The notes under the pieces: generated by a model
What the model was told of the DNA's origin: nothing
The model's database searches: none
The model's input: the letters and a program-made list of their open reading frames with translations, nothing else
DNA from: Calothrix parasitica NIES-267
Lineage (GTDB): Bacteria > Cyanobacteriota > Cyanobacteriia > Cyanobacteriales > Nostocaceae
Assembly (NCBI RefSeq): GCF_002368095.1
Contig: NZ_AP018227.1
Coordinates: forward strand, 4,613,782-4,677,781
Reading direction: 5' to 3'
Length of the DNA stretch: 64,000 nt
In this document: piece after piece, positions 17,448 through 26,976 of the stretch
How positions within the stretch are numbered: the stretch's first letter is position 1
Layout of the letters: each line of letters begins with the position of its first letter
Translations under genes and position numbers: made by a program

Positions 17448-19406
17448 TTAATTGTTGCTTGTTGGGACTTTTAAAGTGAAAACCGTTCCGACCCCAACTT
17501 CACTTGTTAAAGAAATTTCACACCCATGTAAATCTGCAAGAGTTTTCACAATCGATAAACCCAAGCCCGTACCGGGTATACTATCAATGTTACTGCCTCG
17601 ATAAAATGGTTCAAAAATCTGCTGTTGGTCTACAGATGGAATCCCGATTCCTTGGTCTTGAACTTTGAAAATCACATCATCCTCTCTACACATAAGTTCT
17701 AAAGTCACAGCATTACTACCTACAGAGTATTTAACAGCATTAGAAATTAAGTTAGTTAAAATATGATGTAATAATTTCGGGTCTAAACTTTTAGTCGAAC
17801 ATTCACCTTCACTAACAAAATTAATTCTTTTTTGCTTGCCTCCTGCCAAATAAATCTGTGCTATGATGTCACGACAAAATTGGTTCAAATCAAGTTGTCT
17901 TGGTTCGCACTTTAATCTATCAGCTTCAGCTTTACCGAATAGCAAAATTTCATCTAGCAGTTCGCTTATTTGCTCTACAGAATCTTGAATTAAATCAAGA
18001 TAAGAATGATTCTTTTCCTCGCTCCATTGATGTATATTACGTTTGAGTAAATCAGATGAGAAAGAAACTATATTGAGTGGAGTACGGAATTGATGGCAAA
18101 GCATTGAAACAAAGCGCTGTCTGAGTTCGCTTAATTTTCTCGCTTGTTCTAATGTTTGACGTAGTTCTGATTCGGCTTGCTTATAATCAGTAATATCAAT
18201 TGCCGTAATCATTTCTACTTCTTTCCCAGAAAAGTCCAGCACTCCATCGAGTCGCTCTAAAGTACAAGCTAACCAGCGAGAGAAACCTTGCTTTGTGAGA
18301 ATCTTCATTTCTTGGTACTGACAAGTAGTTAATCCATCTTGCTTGCGTACCTGTCTGTGCTGTTTTGTTTGAACTATCTGCTCAAAATTAAAATTATTTC
18401 TAGTTAACTCTTTGATAGAATAGCCGGTTAGCATCTCTGCTGCTCGGTTAGCATAACAAACATAATCATCGTGAATTAGAATAATACCAGCTTCCGTATT
18501 TTGAGCTAAAGTACGAAATCTCGCCTCATTAAGCTTTAGTGCTTCCTCCGTTCGCCTTGATTCTGTTATATCCCAGATGCTCCACACTCTACCAATAATA
18601 TTGCCATTAAGTCTATAAGGCTCTGAGTAATGTGCGAATATTCTTCCATCTTTTAATTTTAACAAATTGTAGGTGTCAGAATCAGATGTTGTAGGTAATT
18701 CCCAAATATGCGAACGAAAGATTTCTACATCTTGAACCTGACTCTCGAAGAATTCTTTAGCTTTACTACAATTCCTTGATAAAGTTACCTCTGATGGAAG
18801 ATTCCACAAATCTAAGAATTTTTGATTGTAATAAAGTATCTCTCCATCGAAGTTTATCGCAAGTATGCCGTTTGCAGTAGATTCTAAGGTTGAACTTAAT
18901 AGAGAAAGCGAAGCTTGTAACTCACTATCTGTTTTATTGTACTCAAGAATCCCCTGCTCCAAACCATCCTTAATATTCGGAGGTTTGACTAAAACTTGCT
19001 GTGTTTCTGAATTTGGCAACTTCACATCTTGTTTGCAAGCATATACACAACATACTTGCTTATTGTCTAATTGTTCGAGGATAAAGGTGATATCAACGGG
19101 AAACACCTCACCTGCTCTATTTCGATAGCAAGTTGCAAAACTTATCGAACCTTCTTTTTGCAGCAATTCCCATTGCTTCAGCCACTGCGACCATTGCCAA
19201 TTGTTATCTATTTCTTGCAATCTCATCGCAAGCATTTCTTGTCGAGAGTAACCAAAAAGCGAACAAGTTGCATCGTTAACGTAGATGAACTGAGCATTCT
19301 GTTCTACGCAAAAGACAGCATCTTTTGAATGATTAATCAGTAGTCGAGCTACTTTCAACTCTTCTTGGAGTTCTAACCTGATTTTTGAGTTGGGTTCAAT
19401 AATCAT
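17448..19406 (-). CDS. PAS-domain sensor histidine kinase (scytonemin two-component system)
   Basis: Cytoplasmic hybrid-free histidine kinase of 652 residues with no membrane span. Three PAS domains occupy about 20-130 (AQFIYVNDATCSLFGYSRQE), 160-290 and 295-415. They are followed by a HisKA dimerisation domain with phosphoacceptor His in MLCHQFRTPLN (near residue 437). The HATPase domain shows the N box (LTNLISNAVKYS), DQGIGIP and GTGLGLSIVKTL. PAS domains imply sensing of light, redox or a small ligand; no chromophore-type cysteine was confirmed. It is transcribed with the AraC-type regulator downstream and matches Npun_F1277 by context. It is divergent from scyA. Confidence 0.9.
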   Translation of the reverse strand: MIIEPNSKIRLELQEELKVARLLINHSKDAVFCVEQNAQFIYVNDATCSLFGYSRQEMLAMRLQEIDNNWQWSQWLKQWELLQKEGSISFATCYRNRAGEVFPVDITFILEQLDNKQVCCVYACKQDVKLPNSETQQVLVKPPNIKDGLEQGILEYNKTDSELQASLSLLSSTLESTANGILAINFDGEILYYNQKFLDLWNLPSEVTLSRNCSKAKEFFESQVQDVEIFRSHIWELPTTSDSDTYNLLKLKDGRIFAHYSEPYRLNGNIIGRVWSIWDITESRRTEEALKLNEARFRTLAQNTEAGIILIHDDYVCYANRAAEMLTGYSIKELTRNNFNFEQIVQTKQHRQVRKQDGLTTCQYQEMKILTKQGFSRWLACTLERLDGVLDFSGKEVEMITAIDITDYKQAESELRQTLEQARKLSELRQRFVSMLCHQFRTPLNIVSFSSDLLKRNIHQWSEEKNHSYLDLIQDSVEQISELLDEILLFGKAEADRLKCEPRQLDLNQFCRDIIAQIYLAGGKQKRINFVSEGECSTKSLDPKLLHHILTNLISNAVKYSVGSNAVTLELMCREDDVIFKVQDQGIGIPSVDQQQIFEPFYRGSNIDSIPGTGLGLSIVKTLADLHGCEISLTSEVGVGTVFTLKVPTSNN

Positions 19407-21018
19407 AATTTCGCTAAAGTATACGCTCTAATATGCCGATAAAGATAATCCAAAGGTTGAATATTAAAGGTTTACCGATTTGTAGCACCTTCTAAACGTA
19501 GTTTCGCAAGCTTGCAGAAACTAGCAAAAGATGCACTTGTCTATAAACATTTTCTATACTTCCACTTAGAATAACTTATCAAAAAAATCAAGAAATTCAT
19601 ATAACTTTACAATTTTTTTCATATTTGCTTAAGAAAATTCTCTTTGAGTAGTTAAATGTCTTAGATATTGCTCAAATATCTAAGTATGAGTAACATTTGG
19701 TTCTTCATCGACAAATTTTTCTATGTGATATCAACAAAAATATCAATCAAAATCAATTGATATGATGAATAATAAATTCGGTGTAGCTCAAGCAATATAG
19801 CCGGAAAATTAACGAATAGAATACCAATATTAGATAGAAGCAAAAATAGATTTAATCGATTTACTATATTATTTTACTGCTTTATCTAAATTGAAAGTCA
19901 AAATTATTCTGGTGTTTTTTTAGCTGAATATCTAACTTCACACGAATATTTTTACCCTAAAAATAATTTGTGTAAAAAAATACTCTTTTTTAATTTATAT
20001 AGTTAAGTTCACTCAATAAATTACTCATAGCTACGAAAAGTCCTAGCTGAATAAAAGCTAATCATGACTGAAAATTATTTGCTTGGCTGGGAGTATCCTC
20101 TCATTATTCTCTCAAAATTTAACTATAAATTTTAGTAGTGCTACATCTGCCACAGGAGATACTTGCAGAACATAGAAAAATAATGGCGTTGCCGATTAAA
20201 AGTATGATTTGCCCTCCAGCCGCCAATTGTCGGGGAGAAGAATAATTTCAAGTCCCCGCTTATTTGGGGGATTTAGAGGGCTAGTAAATATGAAAAAAAT
20301 AAATTTATATTTAAATTCAGCAACGCCAAAATAGTTAATATATCTCTGCATCTATCTTTAGGAGTATATTACTTTTACTGGTAATTATTTTGATTGCTTT
20401 TAAATTTCTCCTTTTTGGATAATATGTATATTGGGATGCTATTAAATGACAAAGATATTTATCTATACGCGTAAGTGTTATTACTTACATAAAGGAATAA
20501 TTTAATTAGCTCGTGATAATCCATATTCTCTATATATAAATATCTTTTCCAGATAAATCAGTTAACTGTGAAAACATTGAATGCAAGTAATATTAGATAC
20601 CCGCAAACTGATTTAGCTAAATTAAAATGTAAAGAAAAGCAAAAGAATTGGCAAACAATCGAAAGATTTTTCATTGCAGCGGTATATGAGAATTATGTAG
20701 GCTTGTTCCCATAAGCACAGAGTCTTGGTTTTTTTGCTTCTCTAGTTAAATTTTTTTTACTGACGGCAAAAGTGGTAATTAACCATTCCCGGTGTTTGTA
20801 AGGCTGGGTGTGATGTTATTAGAAAACGTTAAGGAAGCACAACCATAGGTATCGGTTGCCATTGAAAGCGCATCCAAGAAGTCGTGAATATTAAAAAGTC
20901 AGGTGAAGCAGCGCGGTCTTGGGGGTTTCCCCAATGAGCGACTGCTGTTAGCGAAGCGAGGCGTTAGCCTTACTCGAAGGGTACACCCAACCTTAGTTCA
21001 GGGAGCGTATATTAATTA
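19407..21018. promoter_or_regulatory. 1.6-kb divergent intergenic region between the two-component system and scyA
   Basis: No gene is supported here. This region must contain the kinase promoter and the scyA promoter. The left 700 bp is very AT-rich. A MITE-like element sits at 20185-20327. Palindromic repeat sequence (GGTCTTGGGGGTTTCCCCAA; TTAGCGAAGCGAGGCGTTAG) covers about 20905-20985, just before scyA. The latter would place long hairpins in a scyA leader. I could not identify regulator binding sites; direct repeats for an AraC-type regulator would be expected between 20330 and 20900. Confidence 0.5.
20185..20327. mobile_element. 143-bp MITE-like element upstream of scyA
   Basis: The ends GGCGTTGC and GCAACGCC are inverted repeats. 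The interior has a G/C-tract palindrome (GATTTGCCCTCCAGCC against GGGGGATTTAGAGGGC) and AGTAAATATGA. Copies occur at 34641-34802 and 50178-50320; the latter is the same length. It has no coding capacity. Target duplication is unclear. Confidence 0.75.
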
Positions 21019-22866
21019 ATGGTTCAAAATTTGACTAAAAAAGTTTCCCCTCTCAGCGTAGAGCAGGAAGAATCTATTAAGGAAAGTTATACAGCACAAG
21101 TAGTCAGCGAGTCTGCCGAACAAAGCAACGAGAATATTACTGTTGCTGATGCAGTCGCACAGATGTTTGAGAATTTAGGAATAAAGTCAGCCTACGGAGT
21201 TTCCGGAGGTGCAATGGCATCGCTTTGGGGTGCTTTATCCAATAGTGATATTGATGTATTAAATTTCCGTCATGAGGCTGGAGCGGCGTTTGCTGCGACA
21301 GAAGGTTATTTTGCTAGCGGTAATCCCACTGTGGTGTTTACCACAGCAGGACCTGGTATAACGAATGCTTTGACCGGATTGTTTGCTGCACGTGGTGAAG
21401 GGGCAAAAGTGATTTTGCTGTCAGCTTGCACCTCCGCACCGCAGCGAGGACGGTGGGCGATTCAGGAAACCAGTACCGACACCTTACCAAGTAGTGGTAT
21501 TTTCACCACCGGCACGGTGTTTAATTATGCTAGCACAGTAGAATCAGCCGCTCAATTACCGCAAATATTTCGTAAACTTGCTTTGGGTCTATCTCAGCCT
21601 GGAGGGTATGTAGCTCATTTGAGCATACCGACTGCGGTCCAAAACATGAGTATGGATGAGACTCAATTGCCAGGACAAGGTGTTAGCTGTTCGTTGATGA
21701 CATCAAGTTCGGAAGTAGTTGCGAATACAGCCAAGTTACTTGCTGAAGGTACATTTGCTATCTGGCTAGGATTTGGGGCACGTAATGCATCCGATGAAAT
21801 TCGTCAGCTTGCAGAAAAAACCGGAGCAGCGGTAATGTGTTCTCCTCGGGGTAAAGGAATTTTCCCAGAAAACCATCCTCAGTTTGTTGGGGTAACTGGT
21901 TTAGGAGGTCATGGTTCTGCGATGACATATATGCAAGAACAGGCTCCCATCCGGACGTTAGTTCTGGGAAGTCGTTTGAGCGAACCAACATCTTTTTGGA
22001 ATCAGCAGATGGTTCCATCCAAAGGTTTTATCCATGTCGATATAGACTCTAACGTACCGGGAGTCGCTTATCCCCATGCAGAAACTTTGGGGATTCAGTC
22101 TGATGTTAAAGCCTTTGTCAGACAGTTGTTAAATGTTTTGGAAGCTGATGAAAGCTTTGAGTCAAAACTAAAAGCATCTCAACCTTCATCATTACCAAAA
22201 CCGGAACTTTTAACGGTTGAACCAGGACAGGAATCACCCATCAGACCAGAAATTTTGATGGAAGCGATTCAAAAAATAATTGTAGATGGCAGCGATGCGG
22301 TTGTGATGGCTGAGTGCGGTAACTCCTTTACCTGGTCAACAAATCTGTTGCGTTTTTCTGAAGCGAATCGCTATCGAGTCAGCACTGGGGTAGGAGCAAT
22401 GGGACATGCGGTGACTGGTGTTGTGGGTGCGGCCCAAGCTCGCAAAGGAAAAGCTGTAGCTATTGTGGGAGACGGAGCAATGTTGATGAATAACGAAATC
22501 AGCACGGCCGTTAAATATCAGCTTCCAGCAATTTGGATTGTTCTCAACGACGCTCGCTACAACATGTGTCATCAAGGCATGAAAATGTTAGGTATGACCG
22601 GTGCAGATGCAATCATCCCTGAGACAGATTTTGAAATGATTGCTCGGGGAATGGGAGCCGAAGGGATTCGAGTTAGTAAAGAATCTGAAATTACAGCAGC
22701 ATTAGAAAAAGCTATTGCTGCAAACGGTCCGGTAATAATTGACGTTCTTATCGACCCAGATAGACCTGCTCCTTCTAAAGGACGCAATAAAGGTTTAGCT
22801 TCTCAAGGAGTTAAATCAACTTCCGAAAAGAAACCAAAAGTACAAGCGTCATTTCCAAACATTTAA
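21019..22866 (+). CDS. scyA: ThDP-dependent ScyA, acyloin coupling of keto acids in scytonemin synthesis
   Basis: Acetolactate-synthase-like thiamine diphosphate enzyme. In N. punctiforme, ScyA couples indole-3-pyruvate with p-hydroxyphenylpyruvate to a beta-keto acid, the first committed carbon skeleton of scytonemin. The 615-residue protein has the three ThDP-family domains. The activating Glu is probably Glu86 (NFRHEAGAAFAATEG), and the ThDP/Mg motif is GDGAMLMNNEISTAVKYQLP from residue 484. A roughly 40-residue N-terminal extension is polar. The ATG at 21019 has only a distant GGGAG (13 nt). As first gene of the plus-strand cluster, divergent from the two-component genes, it is the likely target of the regulator. 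A palindrome follows the stop (22873-22895). Confidence 0.95.
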   Translation: MVQNLTKKVSPLSVEQEESIKESYTAQVVSESAEQSNENITVADAVAQMFENLGIKSAYGVSGGAMASLWGALSNSDIDVLNFRHEAGAAFAATEGYFASGNPTVVFTTAGPGITNALTGLFAARGEGAKVILLSACTSAPQRGRWAIQETSTDTLPSSGIFTTGTVFNYASTVESAAQLPQIFRKLALGLSQPGGYVAHLSIPTAVQNMSMDETQLPGQGVSCSLMTSSSEVVANTAKLLAEGTFAIWLGFGARNASDEIRQLAEKTGAAVMCSPRGKGIFPENHPQFVGVTGLGGHGSAMTYMQEQAPIRTLVLGSRLSEPTSFWNQQMVPSKGFIHVDIDSNVPGVAYPHAETLGIQSDVKAFVRQLLNVLEADESFESKLKASQPSSLPKPELLTVEPGQESPIRPEILMEAIQKIIVDGSDAVVMAECGNSFTWSTNLLRFSEANRYRVSTGVGAMGHAVTGVVGAAQARKGKAVAIVGDGAMLMNNEISTAVKYQLPAIWIVLNDARYNMCHQGMKMLGMTGADAIIPETDFEMIARGMGAEGIRVSKESEITAALEKAIAANGPVIIDVLIDPDRPAPSKGRNKGLASQGVKSTSEKKPKVQASFPNI

Positions 22867-22872
22867 TTTGTA

Positions 22873-23002
22873 GAGACGTAGCAGTGCTGCGTCTCCAAGG
22901 TTAGGAGTTAGAAGTTAGGAGTTAGGAATTAAAAGTTAATATTTTTGACAACACGTGTAATTGTTTGAATTAATTTGTAGGGAGTGGGAGCATCTTGCTC
23001 CC
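22873..23002. repeat. Palindromes between scyA and scyB
   Basis: Two hairpins lie in the 251-bp gap: GAGACGTAGCAGTGCTGCGT (22873-22895) and GGGAGCATCTTGCTCCC (22986-23002), separated by GTTAGGA repeats. Both families recur elsewhere in the window. They could attenuate or process the scyAB transcript; no T-run is present. Confidence 0.6.
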
Positions 23003-23117
23003 TAGATAGCAAAGTTCAAGATACTCCAATAATTAACAACTAACAATTAACGACTAACAGCTAACCACTAATTTCTAATATTTATTGCATTAATTTAATA
23101 AAGCTAGGAGCAGGTAT

Positions 23118-24209
23118 TTGAATCTTTTCGGAAATGTCACGGAAATGGGTCACGAGCAAGTATTGTTTTGTAATGGGAAAGACCCAGATATCAAAGCAAT
23201 AATTGCTATTCACGATACAAGTTTGGGACCTGCGATGGGAGCAACAAGAATGTTGCCTTATGTTAATGAAGAAGCTGCTTTAAAAGATGCTTTGCGTTTA
23301 AGTCGAGGTATGACTTATAAAGCTGCTTGCGCGAATATTCCAGTTGGTGGAGGTAAAGCTGTAATTATTGGCAATCCCAAACATAAAACTGACGAACTGC
23401 TGTATGCCTACGGACGTTTTGTCAACAGTTTGAACGGACGTTTCATCACGGGTCAAGATGTGAATATGACTCCGGAAGATGTGAGAAAAATTAGTAGAGA
23501 AACTAATTACGTTGTAGGTGTTGAAGAAAAGTCTGGTGGTCCGGCTCCCGTAACTGGGTGGGGGGTATTTTTAGGTTTGAAAGCGGCTGTAGAATTTCGC
23601 TTGAAAACTTCAGATTTAACAGGATTAAAAGTTGCGGTTCAAGGGTTGGGAAATGTTGGAACAAATCTTTGTCGTCATTTACATGAGAATGGTGCAAAGT
23701 TGTTTGTAACTGATATTAATCCAGAAAGAACGGAAGAAATCAAGCGTTTATTTGGTGCTACGATTGTAGAACCTGATGAAATTTATGGACTTGATGTTGA
23801 CGTATTTTCTCCCTGCGCTTTAGGTGGAATTCTGAATAGCGAAACAATTCCGCAAATTAAAGCAAGCGTAATTGCTGGTGCTGCGAACAATCAGCTTGGT
23901 GAAGAAAAACCAGACGGAATGAAGCTTGTAGAAAAAAGTATTCTTTATGCTCCCGATTATGTAATTAATGCGGGTGGATTAATCAACGTTTATAACGAAA
24001 TGATTGGTTATAACGAAGAAAAAGCTTTTAAGCAAGTAAGGAATATTTATAATACTTTGCTGGAGATTTTCGACCGAGCCGATAAGCAACAAATTACCAC
24101 AGATGATGCTTCCAAACAGTTAGCAGAAGAAAGAATTGCCAATGCAAAAAATCTCAAAAAAGTTTTAGCAACAACTGCATCAGCTAACGGTAAAAACGGT
24201 AAAAGCTAA
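23118..24209 (+). CDS. scyB: ScyB, tryptophan dehydrogenase (leucine dehydrogenase family)
   Basis: NAD-dependent Glu/Leu/Phe/Val dehydrogenase family member. ScyB oxidatively deaminates L-tryptophan to indole-3-pyruvate, the substrate of ScyA. The 363-residue protein has the catalytic region GMTYKAACANIPVGGGKAVI with the two lysines expected, the Rossmann motif VAVQGLGNVGTNLCRHLHEN and APDYVINAGGLINVYNE. The start is a TTG at 23118: AGGAG lies 7 nt upstream, and the encoded MNLFGNV aligns with the MELF start of leucine dehydrogenases, whereas the first ATG would cut this off. It precedes scyC by 54 nt and is probably cotranscribed with it. Confidence 0.94.
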   Translation: MNLFGNVTEMGHEQVLFCNGKDPDIKAIIAIHDTSLGPAMGATRMLPYVNEEAALKDALRLSRGMTYKAACANIPVGGGKAVIIGNPKHKTDELLYAYGRFVNSLNGRFITGQDVNMTPEDVRKISRETNYVVGVEEKSGGPAPVTGWGVFLGLKAAVEFRLKTSDLTGLKVAVQGLGNVGTNLCRHLHENGAKLFVTDINPERTEEIKRLFGATIVEPDEIYGLDVDVFSPCALGGILNSETIPQIKASVIAGAANNQLGEEKPDGMKLVEKSILYAPDYVINAGGLINVYNEMIGYNEEKAFKQVRNIYNTLLEIFDRADKQQITTDDASKQLAEERIANAKNLKKVLATTASANGKNGKS

Positions 24210-24263
24210 CAACTAATCACTGATAACTGATAACTGTTAACTGATAACTGTAAAAGGGTGACA

Positions 24264-25208
24264 ATGGAAAAAAATACGTTTGCAACATCAGCTTATATTT
24301 CAACTGCACCAAAAACAGCTTTTGACTATCTTTGTAGTCTGAAGAATTTGGATGAATGGACGCTGTTTAGCAGAATGAAGGAAAAAATTGATGAGGATAC
24401 CTACCGGGGAACTGCGTCTGGTTATCACGAAGACCTTTATTATCATGTTAAAAAGCTAGAAAATCCTAAATTTTACGGGATTGAATGGCATTGTGGATTA
24501 GAATATCAAAAATATTACCAAGTTTATCCAGTACTGCTTTTCCCTACCGACTATATAGAACCGGGGACAGACGAAAAAGGAGTGTATTTTCACTGGTTGA
24601 GTTTTGTTGACCCAAAACGACAAACCGGAATGATTATGCAAGGTATTCATACAGTACACACTTCTGAATGTCGTTCTCTAAAAGCAAATCTTGAGCGTAA
24701 AGAAGGTCTTACTAGTGCAGCAAAAGGAAAGCACTTTGTAGATACCGATACTATATACGTTGATGCACCAATTGAAATGGGTATCGAATTCTTGCAAGAT
24801 TTGCGGAATATGGATGAATGGGCACATTTGCTCGCACCAAATGGTGATATTACGGCTTCTGAAGGTGAGTTCACGGATGAATACGGTAAGAAAGTAAAAG
24901 CGAGAATAGAGCTACATGCTTTGAGTAAATACTATTTGCTCGAACAAGAATTCTACTATCCAGAACATGAGTATTATCAGCGGACTCCAATGCTGTTAAT
25001 ACCAGCTTCTTATGCATTTGCTGACTCTGAAGCAAGAGGTTTTATTATGCATCGAATGAGTTTTTGGAGAGCGGATAAATCTGAAGTTCATGGAAAGCTA
25101 CAAATTGAGGATTTGGGTGCTGAAAGCATGAACATCAAGCGGATGCTCGAATCAAAGGCTGGTAATATGGAAAGCTTTAACAGAGGAATGAGCTATATCC
25201 CACAGTAG
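24264..25208 (+). CDS. scyC: ScyC, cyclase of the scytonemin monomer
   Basis: ScyC converts the ScyA product by intramolecular cyclisation and decarboxylation into the tricyclic monomer precursor. The 314-residue protein reads as two tandem halves with SRPBCC/START-like character. The first has APKTAFDYLCSLKNLDEWTL (near 15-40), the second APIEMGIEFLQDLRNMDEWA (near 170-195), each followed by alternating beta-strands. No signal peptide is present, so it acts in the cytoplasm with ScyA and ScyB. I place the start at ATG 24264 because AAAGGG sits 6 nt upstream; a GTG at 24258 overlaps that site. The 44-bp perfect inverted repeat arm begins about 20 nt after the stop. Confidence 0.92.
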   Translation: MEKNTFATSAYISTAPKTAFDYLCSLKNLDEWTLFSRMKEKIDEDTYRGTASGYHEDLYYHVKKLENPKFYGIEWHCGLEYQKYYQVYPVLLFPTDYIEPGTDEKGVYFHWLSFVDPKRQTGMIMQGIHTVHTSECRSLKANLERKEGLTSAAKGKHFVDTDTIYVDAPIEMGIEFLQDLRNMDEWAHLLAPNGDITASEGEFTDEYGKKVKARIELHALSKYYLLEQEFYYPEHEYYQRTPMLLIPASYAFADSEARGFIMHRMSFWRADKSEVHGKLQIEDLGAESMNIKRMLESKAGNMESFNRGMSYIPQ

Positions 25209-25221
25209 GATTTTAGATTTT

Positions 25222-25273
25222 AGATTTTGGATTATGTCCTTACGGACACGCTCCGCTAATGGATTTTGGATTG
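25222..25273. repeat. Left arm of inverted repeat flanking scyD-eboA
   Basis: The sequence around ATGTCCTTACGGACACGCTC is present in reverse complement at 31233-31284, with 44 identical consecutive bases (25230-25273 against 31233-31276). The arms enclose scyD, scyE, scyF and eboA. The core GTCCTTACGGAC is itself palindromic. Confidence 0.85.
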
Positions 25274-25578
25274 AAATCTTTTTTAGGGTTTCCATATTCA
25301 AAAAATAAAAATTACTAATTCACTCGTTCACAGTTTTTAAATCTAGCCAAACTAACAGTCGAATTAATCCAATATCTAGCAAATAGGATTTTCAGCCTTT
25401 TTAATTTTCTTTCATATTATTATCGGGGTGCTTTCAACTAGTTTTTATAGGAATTGGGTTTTACTCATATAACCTCCCTTCTATCAGGGAGGTTAGGGTA
25501 ATTTGAGCCAGATTTTTTAATTAAGTTAAGTAAACTCTAAACCTCGTCAAATACAGTTCACTTATTGATTATTTATAA
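25274..25578. other. Gap between scyC and scyD
   Basis: About 300 bp without a gene. A hairpin ACCTCCCTTCTATCAGGGAGGT lies at about 25472-25493, followed by TAGGGTAATTTG. It could be a terminator or processing site splitting scyABC from scyDEF. The scyD upstream region has no obvious ribosome binding site. Confidence 0.45.
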
Positions 25579-26724
25579 ATGACAGCACAACTACTTACAG
25601 ATATATCTTTTACAATAATTGCCGAAGGTCTTAATAATCCTAAAGGATTGACGTTTGCTCCCGATGGTAGTCTGTATTTTACAGAAGCGGGAATTGGGGG
25701 AGATGGAGCGTCAATTCCTGCTCCTAGCGGTCAAGGAAATTTACATTACGGTCTGAGCGGTCGCGTTTCTAAAATAGAAAATGGTACCGTCCGACCTGTG
25801 TTAACAGGACTACCTTCTGTAGCGTTCCCTGATGGTTCTGGTGCAGCTGGTCCCCACGATATCAAGTTCGATGCTACCGGGAAAGCTTATGTTTTGATTG
25901 GTTATGCAGCTAATCCAGCTTTTCGCGAATCTCTCGGCGATACCGACCTAGGAAAAATTATTACTTTTGAACCAAGTAATAATACTTGGTCAAGTATAGC
26001 AGATATCACTAACTGTAAAGATATCAACAAGATTGCACCAAGCAATAGTGAAGTTGCTAGCAATCCCTTGTCTTTATACGTAGACAGTAATAAATTGGTA
26101 ATAGTTGATGCTGGCGCTAACGGTCTCTTCAGCGTAAATACTTACGGCGGCAATTTAGAATTACTTGCTGCCATACCCGAGCGGATATTAACCAATCCAA
26201 TATTTCCCGGTGCTAAATCGCAAAACTTCGATCGGGGACATGTTCCAGCACCTGGTGCTATTCCTCAAGCACCACCACAAGTGCCGATTCAATCGGTCCC
26301 AACTGATGTTGTCAAAGGTGTGGATGGTGCATATTATGTTTGCGAATTTAGCGGCTTTCCTTTCCCTGAAGGAGACGCAAATATCTATAAAATCAGTGCG
26401 GCTGGAGAAGTTGAGGTTTTTGCTTCAGGATTCACGCAGTTAATAGATATGACCTTTGATGCCGAAGGTAATTTGTATGTTTTACAACATATGAACAAGT
26501 CTGGCTGGAAAGGAAAACCCGATGGAGCTTTGATTAAAATTGCGACCGACGGCGAGCGTACAGTGCTTTTAGAGGGTAATGGATTAGAGATGCCTTCGGC
26601 TCTGACAATAGGGCATGATGGTGCTTTTTATATCATCAATAGAGGTGGTCGTCCGGGAATTGGACAGATTATCAGAATTGACAATCTTAAAGATATTCAC
26701 CAAAATATTTCTCCTTACATTTAG
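25579..26724 (+). CDS. scyD: ScyD/ScyE family protein lacking export signals
   Basis: Beta-propeller-like protein of the ScyD/ScyE family, 381 residues, conserved in scytonemin clusters. Its biochemical role is not established. Propeller-type repeats are visible (GLNNPKGLTFAPDGSLYFTE, GPHDIKFDATGKAYVLIGYA, LIDMTFDAEGNLYVLQHMNK, ALTIGHDGAFYIINRGGRPG). An in-frame TAA lies immediately before the ATG at 25579, so the protein cannot be extended upstream. It begins MTAQLLTDISFTI with no signal peptide and ends at SPYI without a PEP-CTERM anchor. The tandem paralogue downstream (scyE) has both. Assignment as scyD rather than a second scyE rests on gene order. Confidence 0.85.
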   Translation: MTAQLLTDISFTIIAEGLNNPKGLTFAPDGSLYFTEAGIGGDGASIPAPSGQGNLHYGLSGRVSKIENGTVRPVLTGLPSVAFPDGSGAAGPHDIKFDATGKAYVLIGYAANPAFRESLGDTDLGKIITFEPSNNTWSSIADITNCKDINKIAPSNSEVASNPLSLYVDSNKLVIVDAGANGLFSVNTYGGNLELLAAIPERILTNPIFPGAKSQNFDRGHVPAPGAIPQAPPQVPIQSVPTDVVKGVDGAYYVCEFSGFPFPEGDANIYKISAAGEVEVFASGFTQLIDMTFDAEGNLYVLQHMNKSGWKGKPDGALIKIATDGERTVLLEGNGLEMPSALTIGHDGAFYIINRGGRPGIGQIIRIDNLKDIHQNISPYI

Positions 26725-26976
26725 CAGTACGTTACCGATAGCTAATAACGCAAGCGATGTAACAGAAAACAAGCTTCAAGCTAATAATCTGCTTGATATT
26801 GAACTACGCAACTCCGGTTAGGAAATTAATGAAGACTAAAACTCATGACTATTAAACCTGTTTTTTTTACCTTCAACCTTTAACCTTCGCGTAGCGCTAT
26901 ATTCTATCCCAGCAATTGGGGCCGTTCTGAAAAGAACCGTATTCATCCTATAAACTATCAATCAATTTCACAAACT

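Noticed and set aside
26615-26821. 68-residue plus-strand ORF overlapping the end of scyD
   Set aside because: Out of frame with scyD, no start signal, no known match; probably a shadow ORF.
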